Shown here: positions 52,854-63,270 of the stretch, one piece after another | Layout: every line of letters begins with the position of its first letter | Numbering within the stretch: position 1 is the first letter of the stretch | From: CAWKEY01 sp963696315 | GTDB taxonomy: Bacteria; Pseudomonadota; Gammaproteobacteria; Methylococcales; Methylomonadaceae | Direction of reading: 5' to 3' | Length of the DNA: 64,000 nucleotides | NCBI GenBank assembly: GCA_963696315.1 | Contig: CAVOJU010000022.1 | Location: forward strand, 115,353-179,352 | Notes under the pieces: model-generated | The model's database searches: none | The model's input: the letters and a program-made list of their open reading frames with translations, nothing else | Told to the model about the DNA's origin: nothing | Position numbers and translations under genes: made by a program

Positions 52854-53092
52854 TTAACCCGGCGATTGTTGGTCATCCCTTTGCCCTTGATGATAGGCCC
52901 GCTGTTCGGCTTCTTTGTGCTAGCCATACAAAAACCCGCCCGTGGTGGTACCGCCGGCTGCACCGGATATAGCCCTCCATGCCGGCATTTCCTGAGATCG
53001 CATTGATTAACACTTCGCCTACAGTAAAGCCCAAACCTCCGCTTACAGCGCGTTGCTGCGTATCCGATATGCCGGCGCAACCTGCCAAATAA
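52854..53092 (-). pseudogene. Glycine-zipper lipoprotein relic
   Basis: One frame reads YLAGCAGISDTQQRAVSGG, a lipobox followed by the start of a glycine-zipper lipoprotein. A second frame continues ISGAAGGTTTGGFLYG, an in-frame TAG, then HKEAEQRAYHQ, and ends at 52854. The signal peptide is not recoverable. At least one frameshift and one stop make it a decayed copy. Confidence 0.55.
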
Positions 53093-53178
53093 GTAATGGG
53101 GGGCGAACGCTATGATTCACTAAGTAGATTTTCCGTTCCACTGCGCCTCAAACCCTCTAATTCCCAAAATGGCCGACT

Positions 53179-56100
53179 TTAACGTCTGGTCAACCGGTCA
53201 TAGGCGGAGCGCGCAAGCACATAAACAGGACTGGCGGAGATGGCGATGTTCGCTATTCCGGATGCGTCAACCGTCAGTTCCTGGCTATGTCCCACCACAT
53301 CCACCAGCAGCCAGGCTTTGCTTGGATCAAGCTGCAGCCGCCAAGGGCTGGTCACCTCATCAGTCCGCCAAATCATCAAGGTTTCGCCGAAGTAAGCCGC
53401 CTGAATATTGGCGTCCTTGGCGTCGAAGGCTTGGTAAGGCAAGCCGTCTATCAAGGCGCCCGCGGTATATAGCGCCGCCTCGCCGGGCTTGTGGCCCATC
53501 GAGTAGTCCCAAATCCTGCCATAAGCCAAGTCGTATTCGTGACCTATGCAGAAAGCCAGTCCCAGGTAGTCGCTGCGGCTGTTGACCCAGGCGATCATCT
53601 TGGCGACCTGCTCAGCCTGCCAGCGGCGTCCGGTCAAGCCATGCATGGCCTTGGCGCCGGTCTCGCCCAGCCAGAACGGCAAGGTGTTTTGTCTGCCCAG
53701 GCTGGCGTATGTGGCCAGCACGCCGCGCTCATCTTCACTTGAGCCATTGCCGATGGGGCCGTCGAAACGCGGCGGGTGTTGCGGATAGGCGTGGACGTCC
53801 CAGGCATCCTGATAGCGATCCAAGCCCAGCTGCAAGACCTGTTTGAACCAGTCGCCTTCACCCGGCCGCACGAGACTGCCGCCGACGTAATGGGCGTCGC
53901 TGCGGGCTTTGTGCGCCTGTTCATATTCCCACTTGGCACGCTCTACCCAATGCGCAGGGTCGCGAAGCTTTTGCCATTCCGGTTCGCCGCGAATATCGAT
54001 TTCGTTGGTCGATTTGAAGAAGCGGGTAAATTCTGCGGCCGTGTTGATGAATTTTTGACCGTCTGCAGGATTATCGTTGAGCCAGGAACTATCGCCCGAA
54101 GAGTCGGCAAAGAAGATCAGTCCACGTTGCTTTGCCTGCTCCCACTGTGGCCGGTACTGCAGATCGAAACCAGGATAGCTGCCGTAGCTTTTATATATCC
54201 CCATCCGTTCCAGCCAATGCGAAATAGCCGCCTTCCTGCATAAAACTTTTGTCGCCGTCGGCCATGGCGTAATAGTTGTTGTTCCAGAGTTTTTTCTTAT
54301 CCAGTCGTTGCTTTTGCTCGGCGGCTCCGCGCACTACCGAGAAGCCATCAGCGGGATACTGCATGATCAGCTTGCCGTCAGTTGTATACAAGGACGGGTA
54401 CACCGCGTAATAGCCAGACTCGGCAACCTTGCCCAAATCCACTTCGACTTGGCCGGGGAACTCAGCGCTGAGTTCCTTCACCGCAACCTGGTTGCCGCTG
54501 TAGTCGACCAAACGCAGATGCAGTTTGGCCTGGAAGCTTGGCAAGGGTGCAGGCAAGCTGGTTTCTTCCAAAATCGGATGCCAGCGCATATCCACTTTTA
54601 GCTTTAAGTCATCGCCAGGATGCGGCAGATTGGCCGGCGCATCGACGAAAATCACCGGCCGCAACTTGGCTGCGATGCTGTTGAGCGCAAGATCGGCTAT
54701 AGGATCGCTCAACTGTGTAGTGATCGAATCCAACGGCCGGCCAGCTGGATCGGTAAATTGGCCTGAGAAGAAAAATCGTTGCCCCTGATCATGCTGCATG
54801 ACCAGTTTAATCAGCAGGCTGTGCCAGCCTGGCGATAGATTCAGCGTGGCGACTTGCGAGCGCTTCAGTCTGCTCCGGCAACGCTTTTGCTACCAGTCCC
54901 TCTGTGGTCAGGCCGTGTAGTACAATTTTTAAATGCGCCAAGGAAGACGAGAATCCGGCTGGCGGCTTCGGGTCGTTAGCCAATTGTAAAGGCTGGCCAT
55001 CCAGCCAGCCGAAGGTTCTGATGCCCGATTGTTGCAGATGCAGCAGGGCCTGGGTGGCTTGATCGGCATGCAGGTAAAGATGCGCATAGCCGCTTCCGCG
55101 CGACCAGCCGTAGCTGTGTTGGGTGCTGGCCTCGATGTCTGCGCTGCCGCTGGCTTGCGTAGTCGCGACACGCCAGGTGCGCATTTCCCCGCCCATCATT
55201 TGCAGACTGAGGTAGGGCTGGCCTGGATTCGGCCGCAACACGGCTTCACTATCCAGCCCGACCATTGAAACGCCCGCCAAGCCGTCCTGCAAACCTCCGA
55301 CCAGCCAGGCTTCCGGAACGCCTGCCTTAAGTGGTGTAGGCGCAGCCTGGGCCTGTTCGGCATCCATCACGTCGCCCAGCGGCGTCTCCAGCTTCAGTAA
55401 AAAAGCATCAAAGACCTTGGCGCCATCAGCCTTGCCGGTGTTGTTGATTTCCAGCCAGCGATCGCCTGGCAACACGCTAACTGTGGTTTCGGCTTGCAGC
55501 CATTGATACTCCCATGGCGTAGTGTTGGTCAAAGTGAAGCCGCCGCGAGCTGCCAGCTGTTCAGGCTGCGCCCCGGCCTTGACCGTGAAATTTTGAGCGA
55601 CCTGAGACACCTCGCCTCCACTTTTGTAGCGGGCATAGATACGGTATTGTCCGGGCGCAAGTGCCGGATTGAGTTCGAAACGAAACATGGCGTCCCAGCT
55701 CCCGAAACCCTGGTGAAATATCTGAACCTCGTCTTTTTCGGTCAATACCGATTCGGCGCCGGGCCAGCGGCCGCTGTACCGACCTGGACTTGCAGGCTGC
55801 CATCGTTTTCGGCTGAGGCTAAAACCGGCGCCTTGCCCAATTCCAGCAGCACCAGTGGTTTGTCTGCAGTGCCGGTTGCCGGCAACGCAGCCAATGGTGG
55901 CGCGAGCAGAAAAGCGTCGAAAACTTTGGCATCATGCCCCGCTCCGCTATTCCGTACCTCAATAACTGCGTCATCAGCCTTTAAATTGACCGGCGACTCG
56001 GCAGCTATCCAGGCATACTCCCAACCCTTGGGCTTCATGGACAAGGTACCACGCAGCTCCAGCCTGGATGAATCAGGCCCGGCCCAAACTTCGAAAGTCT

Positions 56101-56482
56101 GCACACAGACATTGGGATCTCCACCTTGCCGCCAGCGAGCCCAAAAAGTGTACGATTTGGCGGGAAAACCTGGAGTCAGTTTGAAACGGAAACTGACTTT
56201 CCAGCTGCCGAAGCCGGGATGCAAGGAGCTGATTTCATCTTTGTCGGTCTGTGTCGAAGTGTCGCCTTCATGGGCGGAGAGTTCTCCGCTAAACACTCGC
56301 GTGGCCTTATCGTCAACGCTGACCGACGCCGGATCGCTGCCCAGATCAAGCAGCAGCGCAGGCCTCTCGGCGGTGCCTTGTACTGGCAATCCCGCGGTTA
56401 CGCCGGCGTGAACAACGAACGCGCCGGCCAGCGCGAGCAGCGCTGCCTTTGCGGTGAGAATCAATAAGGTCAATGGCTTCAT
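53179..56482 (-). pseudogene. Large secreted glycoside-hydrolase-like protein, three frameshifts
   Basis: Four consecutive minus-strand frames join into one protein of about 1,100 residues. The start MKPLTLLILTAKAALLAL at 56482 is a signal peptide. Two related beta-sandwich modules follow, each with an HxGFGSW motif and ending KVFDAFLL, then further sandwich regions (VATLNLSPGWHSLLIKL). The C-terminal TIM-barrel-like domain has GIYKSYGSYPGFD, an Asn-Glu in STNEIDIRGEPEW and WLGETGAKAMHG, as in clan GH-A enzymes. Breaks lie near 55760, 54880 and 54217, each fixed by one base. The substrate is unknown. Confidence 0.75.
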
Positions 56483-56700
56483 GGCTTTTAAAACCTGGAA
56501 TGGGTAGGTGATGCGCTCGTAAGTGGGCGAGCGATGCAAGACGAAGTGTGTATAATAGCGGCTTTTAAGTCGAGCTAGCCAGCAAATCTGCCGGATGTGC
56601 GTCGGGTTTTTCGATGCCATAAACAGATTCACATCCAGCACGGCATTTCGTATGGATTATTGGAGACAGGATTACTTTTGACGATTAAACACGGAAATCA

Positions 56701-58278
56701 ATGAAAGAGCGTATTACCGACTTGGTTCTGAATTTTTTTAGAAAACTGGATTTATCGAAACTTTGGCCGAGAGTTTGGTCAATAGTCTGCGAACGATTCA
56801 ATGTTTTTTTCAGCCGGATCAGTTTCAAAAATATCCTGTCATTAAAATCCCTGATCATTCTGGGCTTTGTGATCGCCGTTATTCCGCTGTTCTTGGCCGT
56901 CATGTACGCGGCTTTTGGTATGCGCGAGACCTCGGCACTGGGCAGAACCATCAATTCTCAGGTCTTCGAACAAACCAAAACCATACGCCTGGTCTTGCAA
57001 AAGGCTTCCGATATCGAGCGTAAAGCCCGGCTGTTCGTGCTGTTGTCAGACCCCGCCCTGCGTCAACCGTATGAACGAGAATCCTATGAAACAGCGCGAG
57101 CGTCGTTCAAACAAGCCTTGAGTGATTTACTAAAACTCAATGTCGACAACAAAATCGCCCTGCTGGTCAACGAATTATCGGAAAAGGAAAACCTGATTTA
57201 TCAACAGATCATCGGCTCGGCCACGGAGAATACTCTTGGCTTGCCGGTCGATGAAGCATTTCAGGGGCTGCGCGAATCTTCTAACACCCTTTCGCGCGAA
57301 TTCGAAAGTCATGTCGATCATGAATTCAGTGAATTGCGCCATCAGTCGGAATCGCTGGAACAGGGACTGTTGATCAAGGGCGCGGTGTTGTTGCTCATCT
57401 CGTTTATCTTCATCGTGGCATTGCTGGCCATTCTGTCACGTTCCATGCGGCAACTGGATGCCGCCATTCGCCGGCTGGGATCGGGAGAACTCGAACAGCC
57501 AATAGCCGTGACAGGCCCTGCGGATCTGCGCTATCTGGGCAATTTACTGGAATGGCTGCGCACGCATTTGATGGAACTGGAGGTTTCGAAACAGCAGTTC
57601 ATGCACAACGTGGCCCGCGAGATTGATGTGCCGCTGCAGAGTCTCCGCGAAGGCGTGGAGCTGCTGATAAGCGAGTCTGATGAGCTTCTGAACAGTCCCC
57701 GGCAGGACGTCGCACGAAACCTGAGCGCCCATGTTGAAAAGCTGAAAACAGTTTCCGAGGAGTTGGTTCGTTATAGTCAAATCAACTCGAAGCCGGAAAT
57801 AAACCGCAAGATAACGATCAATATGAAAGACCTGCTCGAATCGGTCATCGAGGATTTTCAAACGCCTCTCCAGGCTAAATCGATTACCCTGAAAAAGCTG
57901 GTCAGGCCAATCGAGATTTCCGGAATCCACGAACAGCTGCGAAACATTATCGAACAGTTACTGTCGAACGCGGTGAAATATTCACCTGCGGGTGGCGAAA
58001 TACGTATCATGCTGCGCGATTCGGGCGCGCAGATGGAATTGGAAGTCGAAGATGAAGGGCCGGGCATTGAACCCAATGAACGTGCGCATGTATTCGAACC
58101 CTTTTTCCGTGGCAAGGCCGCTCCCTTTGACGAGTGTGTTGAAGGCCCTGGATTGGGGCTGGCTATTGTCAAAGAATATGTTGCCAACCACCAGGGTAAG
58201 GTCGAGATAATTGATCCAAGACAAGATCAACCCGGGGCCCGCATCCGCGTTCAAATACCGCTAAGCACAGAGTCCTGA
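56701..58278 (+). CDS. Membrane histidine-kinase-like sensor lacking the acceptor His
   Basis: The 525-residue protein resembles GlrK/QseE sensors. It has membrane helices at about 51-71 and 223-245, a periplasmic helical sensor between them, and a HAMP-like region (about 246-300). The H-box reads FMHNVAREIDVPLQSLREG, so Arg306 stands where the phospho-acceptor His (SHELRTPL) should be. The ATPase domain looks complete, with LLSNAVKYSP, VEDEGPGI and GPGLGLAIVKEYV. It may act as a pseudokinase or need a partner. It is divergent from the glycoside-hydrolase-like gene. Confidence 0.85.
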   Translation: MKERITDLVLNFFRKLDLSKLWPRVWSIVCERFNVFFSRISFKNILSLKSLIILGFVIAVIPLFLAVMYAAFGMRETSALGRTINSQVFEQTKTIRLVLQKASDIERKARLFVLLSDPALRQPYERESYETARASFKQALSDLLKLNVDNKIALLVNELSEKENLIYQQIIGSATENTLGLPVDEAFQGLRESSNTLSREFESHVDHEFSELRHQSESLEQGLLIKGAVLLLISFIFIVALLAILSRSMRQLDAAIRRLGSGELEQPIAVTGPADLRYLGNLLEWLRTHLMELEVSKQQFMHNVAREIDVPLQSLREGVELLISESDELLNSPRQDVARNLSAHVEKLKTVSEELVRYSQINSKPEINRKITINMKDLLESVIEDFQTPLQAKSITLKKLVRPIEISGIHEQLRNIIEQLLSNAVKYSPAGGEIRIMLRDSGAQMELEVEDEGPGIEPNERAHVFEPFFRGKAAPFDECVEGPGLGLAIVKEYVANHQGKVEIIDPRQDQPGARIRVQIPLSTES

Positions 58279-58303
58279 ACAATAGGGGAAAGAAATATTT
58301 ATT

Positions 58304-58885
58304 ATGCCGTCACTATTTTTTATTCGTAACACCAGCCTGGCGCTAAGTCTTTGCTGTTTCCGGCTGCGCCCAGTACAATCCCGGCTGGAACAACTATTCA
58401 AACCCTTATAACGATCCCTATTCACAATCAGACTTTGACGAACTGCTGGCTTTCGGAGCCAACATGGCCAAAATATCATCCTCGTCACGCGCCGAGGTCT
58501 GTAACATATTACTGAAACGCCAAAAAAACTCACCCGGAGGGGGAATTCAATTACACCTGATGGTGGGCCGCCTGCTTTCCGATTCTTGCGGTGAGATCCC
58601 CAGAATTTTGAACGCGGTAGCCTCCCTGCCTCCAGGAAATTTTTACGATGAACGACTGCAGAGACTTGTTGCCATTCACACGGAAACCTTAAAACGTATG
58701 AACAATGGCTCAAGAAAAACCGGCACACCCTGGTGCGCAAATCTAAAACCGCACAACCTGAACCGGTAATTGAATCGAAAGAGGCAAAGGGATCAAAGCA
58801 GGATGAAAACCGTCTGCTACGAGAAAAACTGGAAGCTATTCGGAGCATGGAAAAAGCCCTGGATGAGAGCGGCGACGCCAATTAA
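58304..58885 (+). pseudogene. QseG-like coiled-coil lipoprotein, two frameshifts
   Basis: The start MPSLFFIRNTSLALSL leads, after a one-base correction near 58350, into a lipobox VSGC and NPGWNNYSNPYND. The middle frame (FDELLAFGANMAKISSSS, PPGNFYDERLQRL) breaks again at the A-run 58691-58694. It then continues TYEQWLKKNRHTLVRKS and ENRLLREKLEAIRSMEKAL to 58885. Length, lipobox and C-terminal coiled coil match QseG, which accompanies the GlrK/QseE kinase. A ribosome-binding site AGGGGAA precedes the start. Confidence 0.65.
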
Positions 58886-58890
58886 AATTC

Positions 58891-60514
58891 ATGTTTCGTT
58901 TCCGTTTGGCAGTTGTCATTGTTGTTTCCTTCGGTTTTGTCTTGTTTTTAGGAATGGCACTGTACTGGGGGGCAAACCAGGGGGCCCTGTATTTTCAACG
59001 CAGCCAGACGGCGTATGAGGCTTTCGATCGCTATGAGCGTTTGTCCCAGGAAGCCTACCGCCATTTCAAGCAGCGTATGGACAGGCTGATAACGGACAAC
59101 CCATCTGCAGATGCCGGCGTCGAATCATCCAAACATCGTCTCTACGAGGCCATGCAGGCGCTTAGAACCACTGCCGTAAAAACGCCAGCCAAAGGGAGTC
59201 AACCTGATGATTGGCCGGATAAACCCGCCGAACTGGAAAGAGTTGCCCATTTTACCGCCTTCCTGGATGCCAGCGAGTACCGGTTCGGCGAAGTCGAGCG
59301 TCTGCGCCAGCAAGGCAAGCTCGAAATGGCGATGCAAGCGCTTTCGAAATTCTCCGAAGAAGAAATCGACGGAAAATTCCAGCCGCTGATCGATGCCGCC
59401 ATCAACGCTGAGCGCGAAAAGGCCGGAAAAGCCAAGCAGGCACTGAGGGATTTGGTGACTCAGTCCCGATGGATCGCCATCCTGGCGTCATTGATAGCGG
59501 CGATGTTTAGCTTCACCTTTGGAGTATTGCTGCTTCGCGGCTTTAGGAAACCTATCGAGGCCTTGATGAAGGGTACCGACGAAATTGCCTCCGGTAATTT
59601 GGATTATCGCATTGCGCTGGACACCCGCGACGAGTTCGCCTATCTCGCCAGCCACTTCAATCAAATGGCGCAGGAACTGGAAGTTCAGCACGACAAACTC
59701 CGCGAGGCGCGCACCGTGCTGGAAAAAAGGGTGGCCGAACGTACTTTCGAACTTAATCACTTAAATGAAGAATTGACACGCATGGACAGCGCACGCCGCG
59801 AGTTTTTAGCCGATATCAGCCATGAGCTACGCACCCCGATTACTGTCATTCGCGGTGAGGCCGAAGTCACCCTGCGCGGACAGGAATGCGCTGCCGAGGA
59901 GTATAAAGACGCCCTGCAGCGCATCGTCGAACTGTCGATGCAACTGGGAACATACGTCAATGATCTTATGTTTCTGGCCCGCACTGAAACCGCCAACCTG
60001 CAATTTGAATGGTGATAGTTTGAACCTGTGCGAACTCGTGGCCAGCGCCGCCGAGGATTTTCAGCTGATGGCCAAAGAAAACTCGATTTCGGTTTCCCTG
60101 GATGCTCCAGTCGAAGCCGTGCGAGTGCGCGGCGACAAACAGCGGCTTCGACAGGTACTGTTCATTCTGGGCGACAATGCCTGCCGGTATTCTAACCCTG
60201 GCGGGCACATCGCTGTAACCTTACGGGTGAACGGAAACGAGGCATGCTTTAGTCTCACCGATCAGGGCATTGGCATACCCGCCCAGGATTTGGAGCGTAT
60301 TTTCGAACGGCGCTTCCGCGGCCAGAATGCCTTAAGCTCCAAGGTCGACGGCACTGGCCTGGGCTTGCCGATGGCCAAGTCAATTTTGAAGGCGCACGGC
60401 GGACACATTACGGTGACCAGCACAGAGAACTCTGGCTCAACATTCACGGTGACACTGCCGCTGATTTCGGCAGAGCAAGATGACAGTCAGATGAGCAATA
60501 ACTTACCCCAATAA
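58891..60514 (+). pseudogene. HAMP sensor histidine kinase, frameshift near 60013
   Basis: The N-terminal frame has a membrane helix (about 5-25), a periplasmic helical domain, a second helix (about 190-213), HAMP (SGNLDYRI) and an intact H-box ISHELRTPITVIRGE. It hits a stop at 60013-60015. The next frame gives LNLCELVASAAEDF, the N-box LGDNACRYSNPGGH, and GTGLGLPMAKSILKAHGGH to 60514. Removing one T near 60013 restores a kinase of about 540 residues. Autophosphorylation should be possible if the frame is restored. It precedes its likely response regulator by 4 bp. Confidence 0.85.
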
Positions 60515-60518
60515 TCAC

Positions 60519-61215
60519 ATGAATATCGGCTACATGAGAGTTCTGCTAGTGGAAGACGATGAGCGCATTTCCGATTTTGTTCAGCGCGGGCTGAAAGCGG
60601 AAGGCTATGCCGTAGAAGTCGCCCGCAGCGGGCGGGAGGCCATCGCGCTTGGGTGCCGAGGGTAGCTTCCAGGCCATCGTACTCGATCTCGGCCTGCCTG
60701 ATCTCAATGGCCGGCAGGTTTGCGAGCGCTTGCGGAGTATGGGTATCGACACGCCCATACTGATGCTGACGGCCAGGGATGCGGTGCAGGACAAGGTGTC
60801 CGGCCTGCGCTCCGGCGCCGATGACTATATGACCAAGCCCTTCGCCTTTGAGGAGCTGCTGGCCAGAATCGAGGCACTGATGCGCCGGCGCGGCGGCGAA
60901 ACAAGTCCGGAAGTCAAAGAATTTCGGATAGCCGACCTGGTATTGAACGGAGAGACCCACGAAGTCAGGCGCGGAGAAGCGCTGATCGATCTAACCCCGA
61001 AGGAATTTGCCTTGCTGGAATGCTTCATGCGCATGCCCGGCAAGGTGCTGAGCCGTACCCGGATTCTGGAACAAGTCTGGGGTTATAGCGCCGATCCATT
61101 GACCAATGTCGTGGATGTCTATATTCGCCAATTGCGACGAAAAATCGATGACGATCATGATTTAAAACTCCTCAAGACTGTACGAGGATTCGGCTACAAA
61201 ATGGACGCCTCATGA
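60519..61215 (+). pseudogene. OmpR-family response regulator, frameshift near 60651
   Basis: The receiver domain starts MRVLLVEDDERISDFVQRGL and breaks after REAIAL at a run of three G. With one G fewer it continues FQAIVLDLGLPDLNGRQVC (phospho-acceptor Asp), MLTARDAVQDKVSGL and DDYMTKPFAFEELLARIEAL. The winged-helix output domain is complete (LTPKEFALLECFM, VWGYSADPLTNVVDVYIRQL, VRGFGYKM). The ATG at 60534 is an alternative start. It pairs with the kinase upstream. Confidence 0.86.
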
Positions 61216-61278
61216 GAGGTTTACAACAAGATCAATCAGATGCTTTGGGGGCATTTTCAGCAGTGCCGGTTAACTATA

Positions 61279-62409
61279 TAGAAGTTACGCATTGACGACA
61301 GCCTGGAATTCTGGGTTGAGATGCGCCATGGTTGGCATCAACGTGCCGATGAATCCCGCAATGACTTCATTGAAGAGATTGCGTTGGACGCTATAACAGT
61401 TGTCTATCAAGGACATGGCGCTGAGCTTCTGGAGTTGGACATAGCCACAAAGGGCGGCAAACAGGTGATTCCTGATGGCGGTCTTGCTGCGCACTTGGAA
61501 ATTCTCGATGTTGCAGACCTGCTTGATGGCGCGGTGGTACTGTTCGATATGCCAGTGTTTGTCGTGTTGTTCGAGGAAGGCTTTCCGGTCAAAGCAAGCA
61601 AGCTGGCCATCATCGGGCAAGAAAACTGCATAGTGGCGTGGCTGGTCTTTCAGCCAGGTCCGAAACAGTTTCACGTTGCCGAAGTCCTTCAGCCAAACGA
61701 CTAGGCCATCGTCGGGGATATCCAGCTTTTGAACTTGCACCCAGTGGCCTTTTTCCACGGATACTGTACGGTTGCTTTCTACGGCAAACAGCCAACTCAG
61801 CCGGTGATTCTTCACCCGCTTCAGGTTGTCTACGCCGCTGTACCAACTGTCGCCGGTCATGAAAGCGGGGTCCAGCCCCCAGGCCAGGACTTCTTCCAGC
61901 ATCTCGCGGAAATAGTCGTTCTTGGTCTTGCCCTCCGATTTGTCGTAGACACGGAAGTTGACAGGCAAATGTTGCCCGTCAGTGTCCGTGTAATACAGCG
62001 TGATGAGGTTGATGCCCTTCACGGAACGGTGATGCTTGCCCGACCAGAAATAACCGACAAAGGCCAAATACTGGCTGTACGGCTTGTCCAGCACGCTGTC
62101 ATCGACGCTCAGCGTACCGCCTTTCAGGTTCAGCAAGGGCGCGGATTCGTTGTATAAGTCCTTGCCTTCGTAGCGTTCCCGCTGTAGGAAACGGTTCGCG
62201 CTATCGTGGGAAATGTCCATCACTTCCGCCAGACGGCAGCAGCTGCCGTATTTGGGTTCGCCCAGCAAAAAACTGATGTACATCGGCAGGGTGCAACGGG
62301 CTGTAGTGGGACGGGTAATTTTCCTTATCATGGCTTGGCCTTCCTGTGGCTTTTGGTTGGGTTATTTTAAAGTTCATATTATAAATTGGCTGTCAATGCG
62401 TAACTTCTA
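61279..62409 (-). mobile_element. IS701-like insertion sequence with 5-bp target duplication
   Basis: Perfect 18-bp inverted repeats (61279-61296 and 62392-62409, TAGAAGTTACGCATTGAC) bound a 1,131-bp element. CTATA occurs immediately outside both ends (61274-61278 and 62410-62414). The intact ends, intact transposase and clean duplication indicate a recent insertion between the response regulator and the TonB receptor gene. Confidence 0.9.
61285..62331 (-). CDS. IS701-family DDE transposase
   Basis: The 348-residue transposase carries GTLSVDDSVLDKPYSQ with the first catalytic Asp, AFMTGDSWYSGVDNL with the second, and WHIEQYHRAIKQVCNIENFQ with the final Glu. These match IS701/IS4-like DDE enzymes. 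The frame is intact and its stop codon falls in the left terminal repeat. Confidence 0.85.
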   Translation of the reverse strand: MIRKITRPTTARCTLPMYISFLLGEPKYGSCCRLAEVMDISHDSANRFLQRERYEGKDLYNESAPLLNLKGGTLSVDDSVLDKPYSQYLAFVGYFWSGKHHRSVKGINLITLYYTDTDGQHLPVNFRVYDKSEGKTKNDYFREMLEEVLAWGLDPAFMTGDSWYSGVDNLKRVKNHRLSWLFAVESNRTVSVEKGHWVQVQKLDIPDDGLVVWLKDFGNVKLFRTWLKDQPRHYAVFLPDDGQLACFDRKAFLEQHDKHWHIEQYHRAIKQVCNIENFQVRSKTAIRNHLFAALCGYVQLQKLSAMSLIDNCYSVQRNLFNEVIAGFIGTLMPTMAHLNPEFQAVVNA

Positions 62410-62441
62410 CTATAGGAATCTGCTGGCTTAGGTTGGCCGGC

Positions 62442-62743
62442 TTAATATTCGACCCGGATACCGATTTCCGCACTGCGGCCGGGATCGGGGGCGAAATTGC
62501 GCAGATAAGATGTTGAGTTGCGGATATTTTCATTCAGCAAATTTTTGCCGTTCGCAAACACCATGACTTCGGACTCATGAAAGCTTGCCAAACGGTATTG
62601 CGCGCCTAGATTCAACAATAGATAGGCCGGGGTGCTGGTTTCATTTTCCCCGGCATGGGTTTGCGCTTCACCGCGGGTTAAACGGACGTTGCCTGAAAAG
62701 TCGGCTTTCTCGTAACCGAGTTGCAGGCCGTAGCGCAGCGGCG
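62442..62743 (-). pseudogene. TonB-dependent receptor, C-terminal fragment
   Basis: About 100 residues of a beta-barrel C-terminus are visible: LQLGYEKADFSGNVRLT, the aromatic-rich LNLGAQYRLA, VFANGKNLLNENIRNSTSYL and the final IGIRVEY with terminal Tyr. The upstream part is separated by a group II intron inserted at 62743/62744 in the opposite orientation. The rest of the gene is outside the window or lost. Confidence 0.85.
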
Positions 62744-63250
62744 GTGCGACTGGCATGGTAGTCAGCTAGCTGGTGGAAGTCCAGCCATTGCCCTGTGAGA
62801 AGGGAAAATGTAGGCGAAGGCAAGGGTGTCCAAAGAAACTCTGAGTAGCTACCCAACAGGGAAAAACGGTTACTTTGAGCCAATGCGGGATCTGAAGGAA
62901 GCCCTAGCCAAATCGGTCACCTAAACGCAAGTGAACCTTCGTAAGGCGGCAACAAGGGGGTAAGGTGCCCGCGACCACCGACGCCCGATATTCTCACCGT
63001 AACGTGTTGTTGTATTGAAGGTGGGTAGACCGAGACAGAGGTGACTATCTTACCCAGTGAAGGGCCGTCGGCTTTGGGTCGGTGTAACTGCGACACTTTA
63101 AGCCCTAAGCGCAGCAGTAATGTTGACGTTATGAACCGAGGGTCTGCAGATGAAGCCGTAGTAATCGTAAAGTTCGGTGCCGATGAACTCATGGTGACAT
63201 GGAGGAGGGTAAAACATCGAATCAGTGACAGGACGTTGGAGGTGAAGGGT
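62744..63250 (+). mobile_element. Group II intron, 5' fragment cut by IS21
   Basis: The segment opens with GTGCGACTGGCATGG (GUGYG consensus) and continues with structured, ORF-free RNA text typical of intron domain I (AAGTCCAGCC, CCTGTGAGAAGGG, GCAAGTGAACC). It lies antisense within the TonB receptor gene. The fragment stops near 63250 where IS21 end repeats begin, so no reverse transcriptase or domain V remains in the window. Confidence 0.72.
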
Positions 63251-63270
63251 GTGCATATTCTGGCTCAACC

